DNA of 64,000 bases from Prunus persica (Eukaryota; Streptophyta; Magnoliopsida; Rosales; Rosaceae): the NCBI RefSeq assembly GCF_000346465.2, contig NC_034012.1, forward strand, positions 5,174,081-5,238,080, in the 5' to 3' direction. This document shows positions 1-10,127 of this stretch, piece by piece (position 1 is the stretch's first letter; each line of letters begins with the position of its first letter). A program made the position numbers and the translations under genes. Below the pieces are notes generated by a model. It had not been told where the DNA came from and did not search any database. It saw nothing but the letters and a program-made list of their open reading frames with translations.

Positions 1-422
1 CAAGTTTTCTTATTTGATGTGTAAGGAATAAAAGCCGCCAAAAATTATCTTAAGAAAATGATTATTCCGAAAAACCATTTTTCATACTTAGTCAATATTG
101 CACTTCTGCTAAAAATGTATAGGTCCACCATTGGATACACTCATGCATAAGCAACCAATGGTAACATATTTTCATGAATTCTTACGTAACTTATACGTAT
201 AATGTTTATTATTTCTGTAAGTTACTCAAAAAGGAAAAGATAATAAAAAAGGTAAAAGGAAAATAGGGAGAGAATCCTGAAAAGGAGAGCATTTATGGAG
301 GGTAAATGGAAACCCAACAAGATTATATATTAGGGGTATACGGATCGATCATGTTGATTGACTGTGCAACTAATAAGACTTTTTTGGTTGCTTCTTTGAA
401 TCTATTTATTGTATAGCACTGA

Positions 423-465
<43 letters not shown>

Positions 466-2020
466 GGGCAATGTTACATCTTGTCAAGCATGTCAAATCA
501 ATATAAGAGCACTCATTTTCTGTCCACTGCTTTTTGTTGCCTTTGATTTAGAATCAATCAAACACACAACACAAAGGCCTTGTTTCTTTCTTTTCCTCCT
601 CCCTCTTCACATTGTTTCCAGATTTAGCGCTGGGGCTTGTGCATGTGGGTCGCCAAGATTCTCAGCTCTGCAAATCCCTCATTTTGGTTTTTGGGTTGCT
701 TTGCTTGCTTGCCCTTTTGAATGCTCCAACATATGCCAGCCACTGTATCATACACAGTAAATATATAGTCTATGCCAAAAGAGTCTCGTGTCCTCCTTTG
801 CTTTTCAAACCCTGTAACCAAGCATCATGGTTTTAAGAAATTACCCGCACGGGTAATTATTCTTGCACTAAGGTTTTGTGCACTCATCACATCAGTCATA
901 AGTTTTAAAATGATTTAAATAATGAAAAGTGAGCTTTAAAAAAAAAGTTTATATTTATATATATGGTAACATTAATTACTTTATATCCAATTCGATCTCT
1001 ACGTATTGCTCAATTGGGAGAGAAATGAATGACAATGGACTGATAGACTGCATCTCTAACTGAGCAATTCAAGGTTTTCACTGAATCAGTCAATCTGTAC
1101 TTTCGTGATCCATATATGTAAAAAAGTAACTTTGGTGTTACTTTTTGTGATGATAGTTGATAGTTTTATCACATCAATAGTAGAAAAAACTTACTTGTAA
1201 CAAGAATAATATTGTAGAAAAGTTATTTTATGTATCATTGCGTTGTTGATCAGTAAAAAGTGTTACTCCCGTTGCATGAAAGTCTTTCATCATCAATAGA
1301 CATGAAAAACTTAATTTTTTAACATTTTATATTGGTTATTTAAACCAGTTAAATTTTCTGTATTCTTTCTTCTTTTATACGGATAAATACTTGGATTTAT
1401 AAACTTTAAATAGTATAGAGCTGCAAGTATAATTGTGGGATAAACTTTGTTTATTTGTTTAAACAAGTTGGATATTATTTTTAAGAATGCAAGCGATTCA
1501 AAATAATTATCTAAATAAACGAAATTTTAAAATTTCAACCATTTAAAATGTTTGATTTATTTCAAAATCTAACGCTGCCTGAAGAGAAGTCTTCACATCA
1601 GTTCACGGATCAAACGACAAAAATGGGGAGCAAAATGTCGCTCGTCAATGTCTTCATTATAGTCTCACTCTTCATTGTCGAGCTAGAAAAAATATTTTGT
1701 TTGTTGTGTTTGTTGGACAGTTGGACTTACCCGGTCGACAATTTTTAGACTTCATAATCAAACAATATTGCTTATTTATAATTCCAGCAAAACATTTCTT
1801 TACTTCAATTATAAAATTAAATTACCAGCTACCCTTTAATATAGTAATATTTGTCTCCACTTAGTATGTGGAGATCTTATGTTCGATTCACATGATAGAA
1901 TGACGATGATGATATATATTTGTGATGAGTTCGATACTTAATTGTAGCTAGCCTCATTATTGTGAGTGTATTGGCTCGTTGTAAAAGTATTTTGTAAATA
2001 TCATATCGTTTGTTAAAATA
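1..2020. other. Intergenic, AT-rich, no supported gene
   Basis: No reading frame here resembles a known protein, and the short frames show no codon bias or splice structure. The stretch holds a GA microsatellite at 427-462. A possible degenerate SINE-like tract at about 1851-1995 contains a box-B-like string (atgttcgattcac) but lacks a clear box A. Otherwise I see only AT-rich noncoding DNA. The neighbouring gene to the left lies outside the window. Confidence 0.6.
427..462. repeat. (GA)18 microsatellite
   Basis: An uninterrupted GA dinucleotide run of about 18 units. In plants such runs are common in promoters and 5' leaders, but no gene start follows closely enough to assign it. Confidence 0.95.
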
Positions 2021-2790
2021 TAAAATAAAGGGCTAACATCATTTTACCCCCCAAAGGTTTGAGGTCATTCTTGAAATGGGCCATGAAGTTTTAATTTTGT
2101 CAATTTACGCCATAAGGTTTTAAAATTCGACCAATTTAAACGTTCCATCAATTCGACCATTTGGTTTTCTGTTAAGTGTAAAGGTGGGTCCCCTTTCTCT
2201 CTCTCCTCTCTCACATGATAAATATTTTTTTTTATAAAAAATTGAAAAAAAAAACCTCTCTCCACCTCTTTTTCTCTCGTCCCTTCTCTCTCAACACTCA
2301 ACTACCAAAAAATCAATTAAGATTTTTAATTAAAAAAAAAAAAAGAAAAAAAAACTTTGTTCTTCTATCTATATACATGACCACACACCACCTCTCTATC
2401 CCCCCTATCCTCATAGTCCATCACCGGCCACACACCCACCCCCATCCGACCCACCGTTCCCTCCACTCCCTTCTCCCTTATCCCTCATCCTGACCAAACC
2501 ACACCCGCCCCCGCCCCCCAAATCCATATCCTGACCAAACCCCCATCCTCCTAACCCCTTTCTTCTTCATCCTGATTCCTCACTAAACCCCCTTTTCCCG
2601 ACCTAAAAGATGGACCCTGCGTTTGTCACGTTATCATTTAACAGAAGACCAAACTATCAAATTGACAGAATGTGTAAATTGGTCGAATTTTAAAATGTTA
2701 GGGAGTAAATTGACAAAATTGAAACTTTGTGATCCATTTCAAAAATAACCCTAAACCTTGGGGGGCAAAGGATGTTAGCCCTAAAACAAA
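2021..2790. mobile_element. Non-autonomous Mutator-like element (MULE) with long TIRs
   Basis: The element runs from 2030 to 2781. Its two ends are inverted copies of each other over about 150 bp (left 2030-2183, right about 2632-2781), starting GGGCTAAC on one side and ending GTTAGCCC on the other. Sequence just outside gives a 9-bp duplication, taaaataaa (2021-2029) against taaaacaaa (2782-2790), with one mismatch. Long TIRs plus 9-bp target duplications are the signature of Mutator-like elements. The 450-bp interior is C/T-rich and A-rich and encodes no transposase, so this copy cannot move by itself. The TIRs have diverged from each other and the target duplication differs at one base, so the insertion is not recent. 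The superfamily call rests on structure only. Confidence 0.85.
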
Positions 2791-4932
2791 ATATTAAGGG
2801 AGAAAATAATCATCTACATCCAGGCCCACACAAAGTAAGCTCAAGTATGGGCCCATATTTGAATTTTCAACATTGCGGATTTCCTATAAGTCTGCAAGCC
2901 CACTTCGTTTGTAAACCCTTTCATTTTCATTATGAGGTTGATAAGTTAAAATAAAACCTCTCTCTCTCTCTCTCTCTCTGATTGCTGCATTGGAATTGCA
3001 TCAAGGCTTTCGCTTTTCTAAATTGAATCATTCAGAGTGTCATATCAAGAAGAATCGGCAATCGATTACAAGCAATTTGATGTATGTATATTGCGTTCCA
3101 GTGCTATGAACTTTTGATCAGCTCGCCTTAGATTTTGTCCAAAAAAAAAAAAAATCCTTTTAGGTGATTTTTTTCTGTATGTTGCTTGATGTGTTATATA
3201 TAATTTGGTGGTTTTTATGTGATATTGATGGTTCAGGTGTGAGGGGTATTTTTTATGGCCTACTGTGATGGGCTGAAATTGTTGTTGGCGGCTGGCATTT
3301 GGTGTTCTGCGTATATCGCCGTTGCAGTTCTTGCTTCCTGTCGAATCTTTTACTTTGTCTGCGGATGCTCACTTTGATCAGGGTTTGTGGAGCTGCGATG
3401 GGTTGTTGATGATCAACTGGTTATTGGCCCACTAGAATGGTGATTCACAAATCACTGAATATTTGTGTTTTTTTTTTAATATAATTGCATTCATAACTGA
3501 ATTAATGGCTATTTTTTAATGCAATGTTTTATTCTGATATATTCATCAAATGGTATTTGCCCAAAGACTGGTTGTCAGTCTAGTTCCATTTATTGTTGGT
3601 TATCTACCCCGTTCCTCTCCTTAAAGAGCAAGTAACCTACCTTCGATGCCCTAGTGTTTATGCATCTTCATTCAAACTGATAGTTTTAGGCTAGCAATTG
3701 TCCAGCTTGAGTTACTCCATGTTGATAGTTTCTTAGTGTGCAAAGCTAATTAAGATATTGATTGACTGGGGAGCACTGAAGCTGCTAAAACTCCCTCGTC
3801 GACTTGCCTTTTGATCTATTGTGCCACAGGATTCTCGACATTACTTTAGTTGGATTAGTTTCTTGACCTTCTGTTTGTTATAAGAGGAATGTGTGTAAGA
3901 GTTTTCTGAATCAGATGTGAGGAGTAGGAAGGGAAAACTAGGACGTCCTGCTTAGTGTGTGACTGCATTTACCGTGATACTAGGACGTCCTGCTCTGGTG
4001 AGTTCATATAGCCCTCACACATGCCTAGTGCCTGAGCAGTCAAGGTCAGGAACATTTTATCCTGATACCAGGCGGTCCTTTGAGGCAACACTTCTATGAA
4101 GCCAAAAATTTAATAGCTTTTTGTTTCGGCTTGAGCCCAGATATAACCGGTTGTATACAAGTTACAACTATGTGACCATTTTCTTCGCAAGACCTTTTAC
4201 TCTTTGTCATCATGGGTGCTAGTCTTAGTTTATCTTATTTGAGGGTACAGGAGAATGTACCTGCTTCTATTCTTGTTTTGCATTTTGAGGTCATTTTATG
4301 CTGTGAAGAAACAGTATGGACTTTGAGTGGTAATCACATAAGATTAACTTTGTCTTGTTCACTTCTGCAGTGTACAGAACGTTTTGGTTCAAATTTGACA
4401 ACGGCCTACACTATGGAGAATAGATTAGGGACTGTGATCCATAGGATGATGACTAGACCATTAAAGGTTGCTAGTGTGAGAATGTACAAATTTGTCACAT
4501 TATATTGCAAAATCATTGGTGCACTTGGTGCAAATTGTTAAATGAAAATGAGTTCTGAACTTCTGAGTATTGGCCAAGCAAATCTGTCGATTTTTTTACT
4601 GGATACCTAATGAGCCATTCTTGATTAAAAGTTTGTGGGATTTGAAGGATTACAAGTTTGTATAATTCTGAACTTACATATTACAAGAAGCGTTGCAATA
4701 CATGCAACATATCATTTCACTTCTGGTAATTTTAAGTATTAACCCAAACCTAAATCCTTTCCTATTTTTCACACCAAGCTCATTAACAGCCAAACTCAAA
4801 ACTACACCAAAACACGTTGTCTGGCCAGATTGCTTTCTACGGAATGTATTATACGTTTCCGTATGAAGCTTACTGAGATGGTAAGCCAAAAATGTTCTGT
4901 TAAATCCTTCCCCTTCCACCGCCTTTCCCTCT
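2791..4932. other. Intergenic; possible noncoding transcript, no protein gene supported
   Basis: A (CT)n leader-like tract at 2958-2979 is followed by a sequence resembling a 5' exon and intron: a gtatgta string near 3083 and ttcag/gtgtg near 3236. A 40-codon frame at 3255-3377 is strongly hydrophobic, and a 109-codon frame at 4212-4541 matches nothing I know. The 16-base string actaggacgtcctgct occurs at 3937-3952 and again at 3979-3994, with a weaker third version near 4065-4079. This could be a spliced noncoding RNA or an unrecognised fast-evolving gene. The distal end, from about 4560, is probably the 3' flank of the CHUP1-like gene on the other strand. Confidence 0.35.
2958..2979. repeat. 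(CT)11 microsatellite
   Basis: A CT dinucleotide run of the kind often found in plant 5' leaders. It opens the possible noncoding transcript region to its right. Confidence 0.9.
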
Positions 4933-7900
4933 TTACTTTTTGTTAAGAAGATGAGCAAGGTAACGAAGTTCCTCGAACGCATGCATCGTGTCTGCGTCGA
5001 ATCCCCCTGCAAACTGCATATCAATCAGGAAACATATTCAATCTTCTACATATTCAAAAGGAATAAAACGCACACTTTGTTTTTACTATGTTTAGTTCTT
5101 ATGTTACTAACCTGATGAATTCTGAAAGCAAATCTCACTCCCTGAAGCAGCATGTAATCCATAGCAGGATCTTTCTCCGCTGCCGCCTTTGACTGAAGTT
5201 CCATGGCCACCCTCTTCATGTACATCTTTGCCAACTTGACTGAGCCAAACTTTATCTGCAGGATTGGCGGTGAATCATATGTGATGCAAAGGCGTTGAGT
5301 ATTTCATTTATAGACAAGACAACAACAAAAGTCTACCTTGCTTAAAATTCCATTGTCAAGCATCCAATCTGTGGGTATCTGAAACTCCTTGCAATGACGC
5401 ATCAAGGGCTCCCTTGTCCGGAGAAGGTTATAAACAGTACGCTCCATCCTGCAAGAGGTAAGGAAACACTTGATAAGTTTGTAGTTACCACAGATTAATT
5501 ACTAGCAAAAACACCAATGAAGGTTCTTACTTCTCAGACAATGCGACCATTTTCTTTAGGGCAATATCACAAGGCAGTCTTATATCTTCCTTGTATGAAG
5601 ACACTTCAGACTCCAATTTCTTGAGATCTCTATAACCGAATGCTGCTTCTCGTAGTGTGTCGGCTTTCTTTTCTGGCCAATCAAAATGCTTTAGGACTGC
5701 CCTCTCATCCACCTTTTCAACAGAATGCCAGCATAATAGTAAAAATCAGCAAGATCAGACATATAATATTGAGCACTTTGCCTTGTTCATATTTGCTTAG
5801 CTTTCCCAGTGCCATTTGAAACACATCCACCATTATATTACAGTAGATCAAGTTATATTGCACACAAAGCTATGAAATGGTTTTCCCGGTCATGAAAGAG
5901 ATCACACTTACAAGAAAGCAAAGTTCGTCATCGAGCCACTTCACAAAGGCCACAACATCGTCAATGTTTTGATAAACTGCGTTGTTCACCTCTCTGATCA
6001 ACGAATTCACAAATTCTCCTTGAGTCTCAACATCTGCCTTTATCTGCAAAAGAAATGGTGATTACAATCAATAAGAATTTGCATTAGTCTACCAGAGACC
6101 CTACTCCCTCTCATTACTGAGAGACATGGGAGCATTAAATTTCTTTCCTCCATCTCTTGTCAGCAGTTGGATGGATAGATTTCAATCGCCAAAAAGGCTT
6201 GGAAGTTGCAAGCATTTGACAATGGAAAACTATAGCTTTAGTAGAAAATGAACTTGAAGCAGAAAAATACAACTGGCAAGCGAACGCTTACAGCAAGCAA
6301 ATGTGATGATCGGTTCTCAATTTCTCCAATCATGCTACTACGAACATTTGCAACATCTGGGCCATCACAAACTCCTCCATTTGAAGAATCCTTCCTAGAA
6401 TCTCTCTTCATGAGTGAATGATAAAACTCAACTACTTGTGGGGCTCTTTGTACCATTCCTGTGGTACTAGTCTTCATTGCAAACTTGGGAGGAGGTGGCG
6501 GGGGTGGTGGAGGCGGTGGCGGTGGAACTTGGGCAGAACCATCCACTTTGGTTCCACGAGAAATGGAACATGAAGGCCTTGGAGGGGGATTTGGAATTCT
6601 CAAGGCCCTTTTCTCCACATCTAATGAAGCTGGAATTTTGTTAATTTCATGACAATTTCCAAAGAATAAATCAAAATTTTCAGAAGCTACTGGCTCTGTA
6701 TCCTTCTCCATTTCTTGAGCACACATAAAACCATCAGATTGCCTTCTCTTATTACTCTGCACCAACTCTTCTGCACAGCATTTAGATCCACTTATTGAGT
6801 GTCTTCTTCTAGGACTTCTACCTTCCTCTGAATCAACCCAACTTTTATCCAAGAGACCATCTGGGCATTCTAGGTTGGGCAGGTCCTCATCAGCAATAGG
6901 CCATTTCTTTAGCTTTTTTATTAGATTCAATCTCTTTACACTACCGTATTCTAAGTACTCGCTGCTTCTAGATGGCAATGCTCCAGCAGATTTACTACTC
7001 CTCTCAAACGAACCGGGGCTTAATGGCTTATCAGAATTTGTTGTGGAGCATGAATTGGAGTTCTGCAACTCATTTCGTAAACACGAATTCACCCACCTCA
7101 GGTAGGCTAGCTCCTCAACCTCATTCAACCTGCTCATTTGTAAACCTTCAACTTGTTTACACAAATCTTCATTTGTATGTCTTAGCGCAGATGCCTCAGC
7201 TTTGATCTTCTCAACAATGTCACTCTGATAATAACCAATACAAATTGCAGTAAGTAAACAAAGTAAACCAGGACAACTAACTCACATAATCCAGTAAAGC
7301 TAATGAAAATAGAAAAGAAAAAGAAAATCATCTAAAAGTTATACTACCAAGCTCAGCATAAAGCTTTAGGTACCCAATTTAAGTAATCAATCAGTAAAGT
7401 TGATATGATAGTACCTCAGAAGCCTTTGCTAGAGAAGCCAACTGGGATGTCACAGACGAAAGCTTGCAAGCAAGATTTCTCTTCTGAAGCTGTAGCTCCT
7501 TGTTCAGGCGCCTCAACTCCACAACCTCCATTTCCACACTCCCTGATGCTGATGCCACTGAACTTTCTTGTTCTTCTTTTTTCAATGTCACTCCTTCATT
7601 CCTGTCCAAAATCGATGTTAATGCCGATAATTGCTCAGAGAGGCTAGTTTTTTCTTCTTCCAGCAACTCAACTTTTCGAGCTAGACCATCAAGCTCAATC
7701 CTTTTCACCTCAAGCTCCCTCTCAAGGTCTAAAACTTTCGGGTTTCGCTTACACTCCGATAACTCAGCTTGCAACTGGAACTCTCTTTCCTTAGATTCTC
7801 GAAGTAAGTTTCTCAAATGATCAAGCTCAATAAATAAGTCCCTAGAGGACTGTCTCCGATGGGTGGGATGCATTTGAGGATGAACTTGATTACCATTGAC

Positions 7901-8200
7901 TGAGCATGACAAGTCTCCAATGAGCGAACGCTTGACGCGTGGATGAGAAGGCACAAATGAATTCTTCTGGTTCGCCATATCAGAGCCCATTAGCGGCGGT
8001 TTCTTGTTTGTCACTATGGGTTGAACCTTGGTCTTCTTGTCTCCTGCAAGCCCTTTCACAATATGAGAACCCCATGAAGAAGCAGACCTTAACTTTGAAG
8101 CGTTGCTATTGCCCTTCACATTCTGGCACTTTGGTATCTGATTTTGGTCAGAAAACTTGATCGATCTTGCTCTGCTTTCTGATGGGTTCTCTTCTCTCAT
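4933..8200 (-). CDS. CHUP1/IPGA1-like coiled-coil protein
   Basis: Seven exons: 8200-7415, 7224-6292, 6043-5912, 5712-5531, 5448-5337, 5255-5112, 5013-4933. They join in frame to 789 codons. The product has a basic, Ser-rich N-terminus and a long coiled coil (about residues 120-330). A polyproline run of 13 residues lies near residue 495, and the conserved CHUP1-family C-terminal domain (about 575-789) contains FVKWLDDEL, HFDWPEKKADTLREA and FAFRIHQFAGGFD. In Arabidopsis this family covers CHUP1 (actin-dependent chloroplast positioning) and IPGA1 (a microtubule-associated protein controlling anisotropic growth). The lack of the CHUP1 N-terminal membrane anchor and the overall layout favour the IPGA1-like branch, which I recall as At4g18570. 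The start is the first ATG in the frame. The gene is transcribed away from the PPR gene. The family call is firm and the exact orthologue is less so. Confidence 0.92.
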
Positions 8201-8992
8201 TGTGAAAAACCAAAATGATTATACAAAGGGCCTAGAAAATGGCACTCAACTGAAATAGGGGTGGTCCTAAATTCAACCAAAAGCTGAGGTTTCACAAACT
8301 GGCCTTAAATAACACTGAAAAACATATTGAACTGAGAGAGTGAGCTCATGATTTGAGCTGTGTTGTGCAATGAAATGGGATTTGAAAGTTCAAATATTTT
8401 TGTTGGGACTAAAAGGAAGGCTTAAAGCTTGAAATGGCGCTTGCTTATGGACTTGTAGTAGTAATGAAAGCTCCGATTCCAAGACCGGTTGGGAGCTATG
8501 CGGGTAAAGTGGCAGCTTTTCTTTATTGGCCAACTTTGAATTTTTGAAATTTGAATCTCTCCATTCTCCGTGAAGAGTGAAAGAATACGAGGGTGGGCGT
8601 GCAACGGTCGTATTCAGCGCCCGGGTCCCACACCCGAGGGTTGGGGATTTAAGTTGTAATTGCGTTTCCTACCAAAAATAAAAAATTGACTAATTTTATT
8701 TACACCAACAAAAACGCTTACTAATTTTATTAATGAAATTACGGTTTTATCTCTCACTAATTTTGTATATTTTTATTATTTTTATAATATTTTAAGAAAT
8801 CCCTTGTTTAATAAAATAGAAGTTTTTAAAATTTTAAAATTTTAAATGCATGTAGCTTTTTTTTTTTCTGTCGAAAAGGGGCATGTAGCTTAAGTGGTTA
8901 ACAACAAGTAGTTCTACATCCAAAGTATTATTATTATTTATTTTTTTTGGAGTAACAGAGGGGGCTAACGCCCAGGGAAACAAGAAAGTCAA
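8201..8992. promoter_or_regulatory. 5' leader and promoter region of the CHUP1-like gene
   Basis: The leader probably covers the first 200-300 bases left of 8600. The rest, up to the LINE fragment, is AT-rich with runs of A and T and shows no recognisable gene. No single promoter motif is strong enough to name. Confidence 0.4.
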
Positions 8993-9742
8993 TTAAAGAA
9001 GACGAGGCCTGGAGTCTCCCCTTGTATCAGCAGCCAAGATGTCAGTAATGCAAGCTGGCACCCCATCAAAGATATGCAGACCTGGATTAAAATCAAAACT
9101 TTTAGCAGCCAAAGCATCAGCTGCACAGCTCTGTTCACGAAAAATGTGTCAAATTGAGTAATTCTAATCAGCACTCATTTTTAATTTGCAACAATTGATG
9201 ATGCTGAACAAGGGGTGGGTAGAAATAGCGAGAGTATTAAGAAGAGTCACTGCAAACTTGGAATCACTTTCCACTTCCACAGTTCGAAACCTAGAATCCC
9301 AAGCTAGGGAAAGTCCCCAGAAAATATCCCACAATTCAGCCTCAAGGACAGAGCCAATACCCAAATTCACAGAATAGCCCTTAAGCCGAGCAACAATTGC
9401 ATCTCCTAACACACATGCAGCGCCAATATGACTAGTAGTGTTATTCCGACTACCATCTGAGTTAATCTTACAGACTTCAAGATTGGGACTGTTCAAAGAC
9501 AACTGAGTCAAAGTTTGATTAGAGGTTCCTGTAATTGGTTTGTTGGCCGAATACCACTCTTCAGTATACTGGAAGATAATTTGTCTTGGTTCGACATAGA
9601 TAGTGTTTGAATCCTCTACACCTAATATCGCTTGTATTAAAATAAAATAAAAGGAGTCGTGTTTCGATATATTGGGCCCGATTGAATCATCCGAACACAT
9701 AATACGGGCCCAATTTAAAGAACAACACGGTATGGGCCTCAA
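8993..9742 (-). pseudogene. LINE-derived RNase H domain fragment, with in-frame stops
   Basis: The minus-strand frame carries a reverse-transcriptase-like RNase H domain of the non-LTR (LINE) type. It has the first catalytic aspartate in INSDGSRNN, the glutamate in EAELWDIFWGL and a second aspartate in VESDSK, followed by HIFREQSCAADALA and ADTRGDSRPRLL at the usual C-terminus. Two stop codons interrupt the one frame, a TAG at 9164-9166 and a TGA at 9149-9151. The natural stop is TAA at 8993-8995. Upstream of about 9600 the family resemblance fades, and no reverse transcriptase or endonuclease is attached. It is therefore a 5'-truncated, dead insert between two divergent genes, not a host RNase H. 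Confidence 0.85.
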
Positions 9743-10127
9743 CTCATACAGTTATTGGTCCTAAACCTGCCCCAGTAGTAAGCTATTACACCTCCAAGTC
9801 CAACAGTTATTCGTTGATTTTCATTCCCGGGTTTTCAATCGATATCTCGAGCGACAATCAGTTTCTTCTTCAGAGCATAATCAGTTTGTCTCTTCTCCAG
9901 CTATTAGGGTCCTCCTGCTCTGAGGAGAACAGAGTCCGTGGCTGTCTGTCTGCTTTCACGGTAGCCATTTCCTCTTTGAGCTGCTCTGCTACTTAAACTT
10001 GAAGTTCGTTGTTCGTTCGCTGTATGCTTTCTCTTTTATGTATTTCTGTAATTGTTTCGCTTCATAGCTCAACATGGCCTAGGAAAGTTTGAAATCATGT
10101 TACTTGGGTTCGTTGGATAAATTGAAA
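9743..10127 (+). promoter_or_regulatory. Promoter and 5' leader of the PPR gene
   Basis: Several TGGGCC/GGGCCC-type strings (site II-like) lie at about 9672-9740 and pass into a leader ending at the ATG at 10128. Site II motifs are typical of genes for organelle biogenesis and translation, which fits a chloroplast RNA factor. A short upstream frame, ATG GCC TAG, sits at about 10074. Confidence 0.45.

Noticed and set aside
3398..3465. tgatga ... ctga pair suggesting a box C/D snoRNA
   Set aside because: The spacing is short, there is no terminal stem and no second C'/D' pair; such short motifs occur by chance.
3850..3885. Sequence ttcttgacctt resembling the start of a tasiARF (TAS3) small RNA
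   Set aside because: Only the first 11 bases match. The rest (ctgtttgttat) does not, no miR390 target site is visible nearby, and there is no second tasiRNA register.
4212..4541. 109-codon frame as a real protein gene
   Set aside because: No recognised domain, biased composition or conservation can be seen; kept only as part of a possible transcript.
10089..10127. Longer N-terminus for the PPR protein starting at 10089
   Set aside because: The codon at 10089 is TTG, not ATG; the first in-frame ATG is at 10128 and a TAG closes the frame just upstream.
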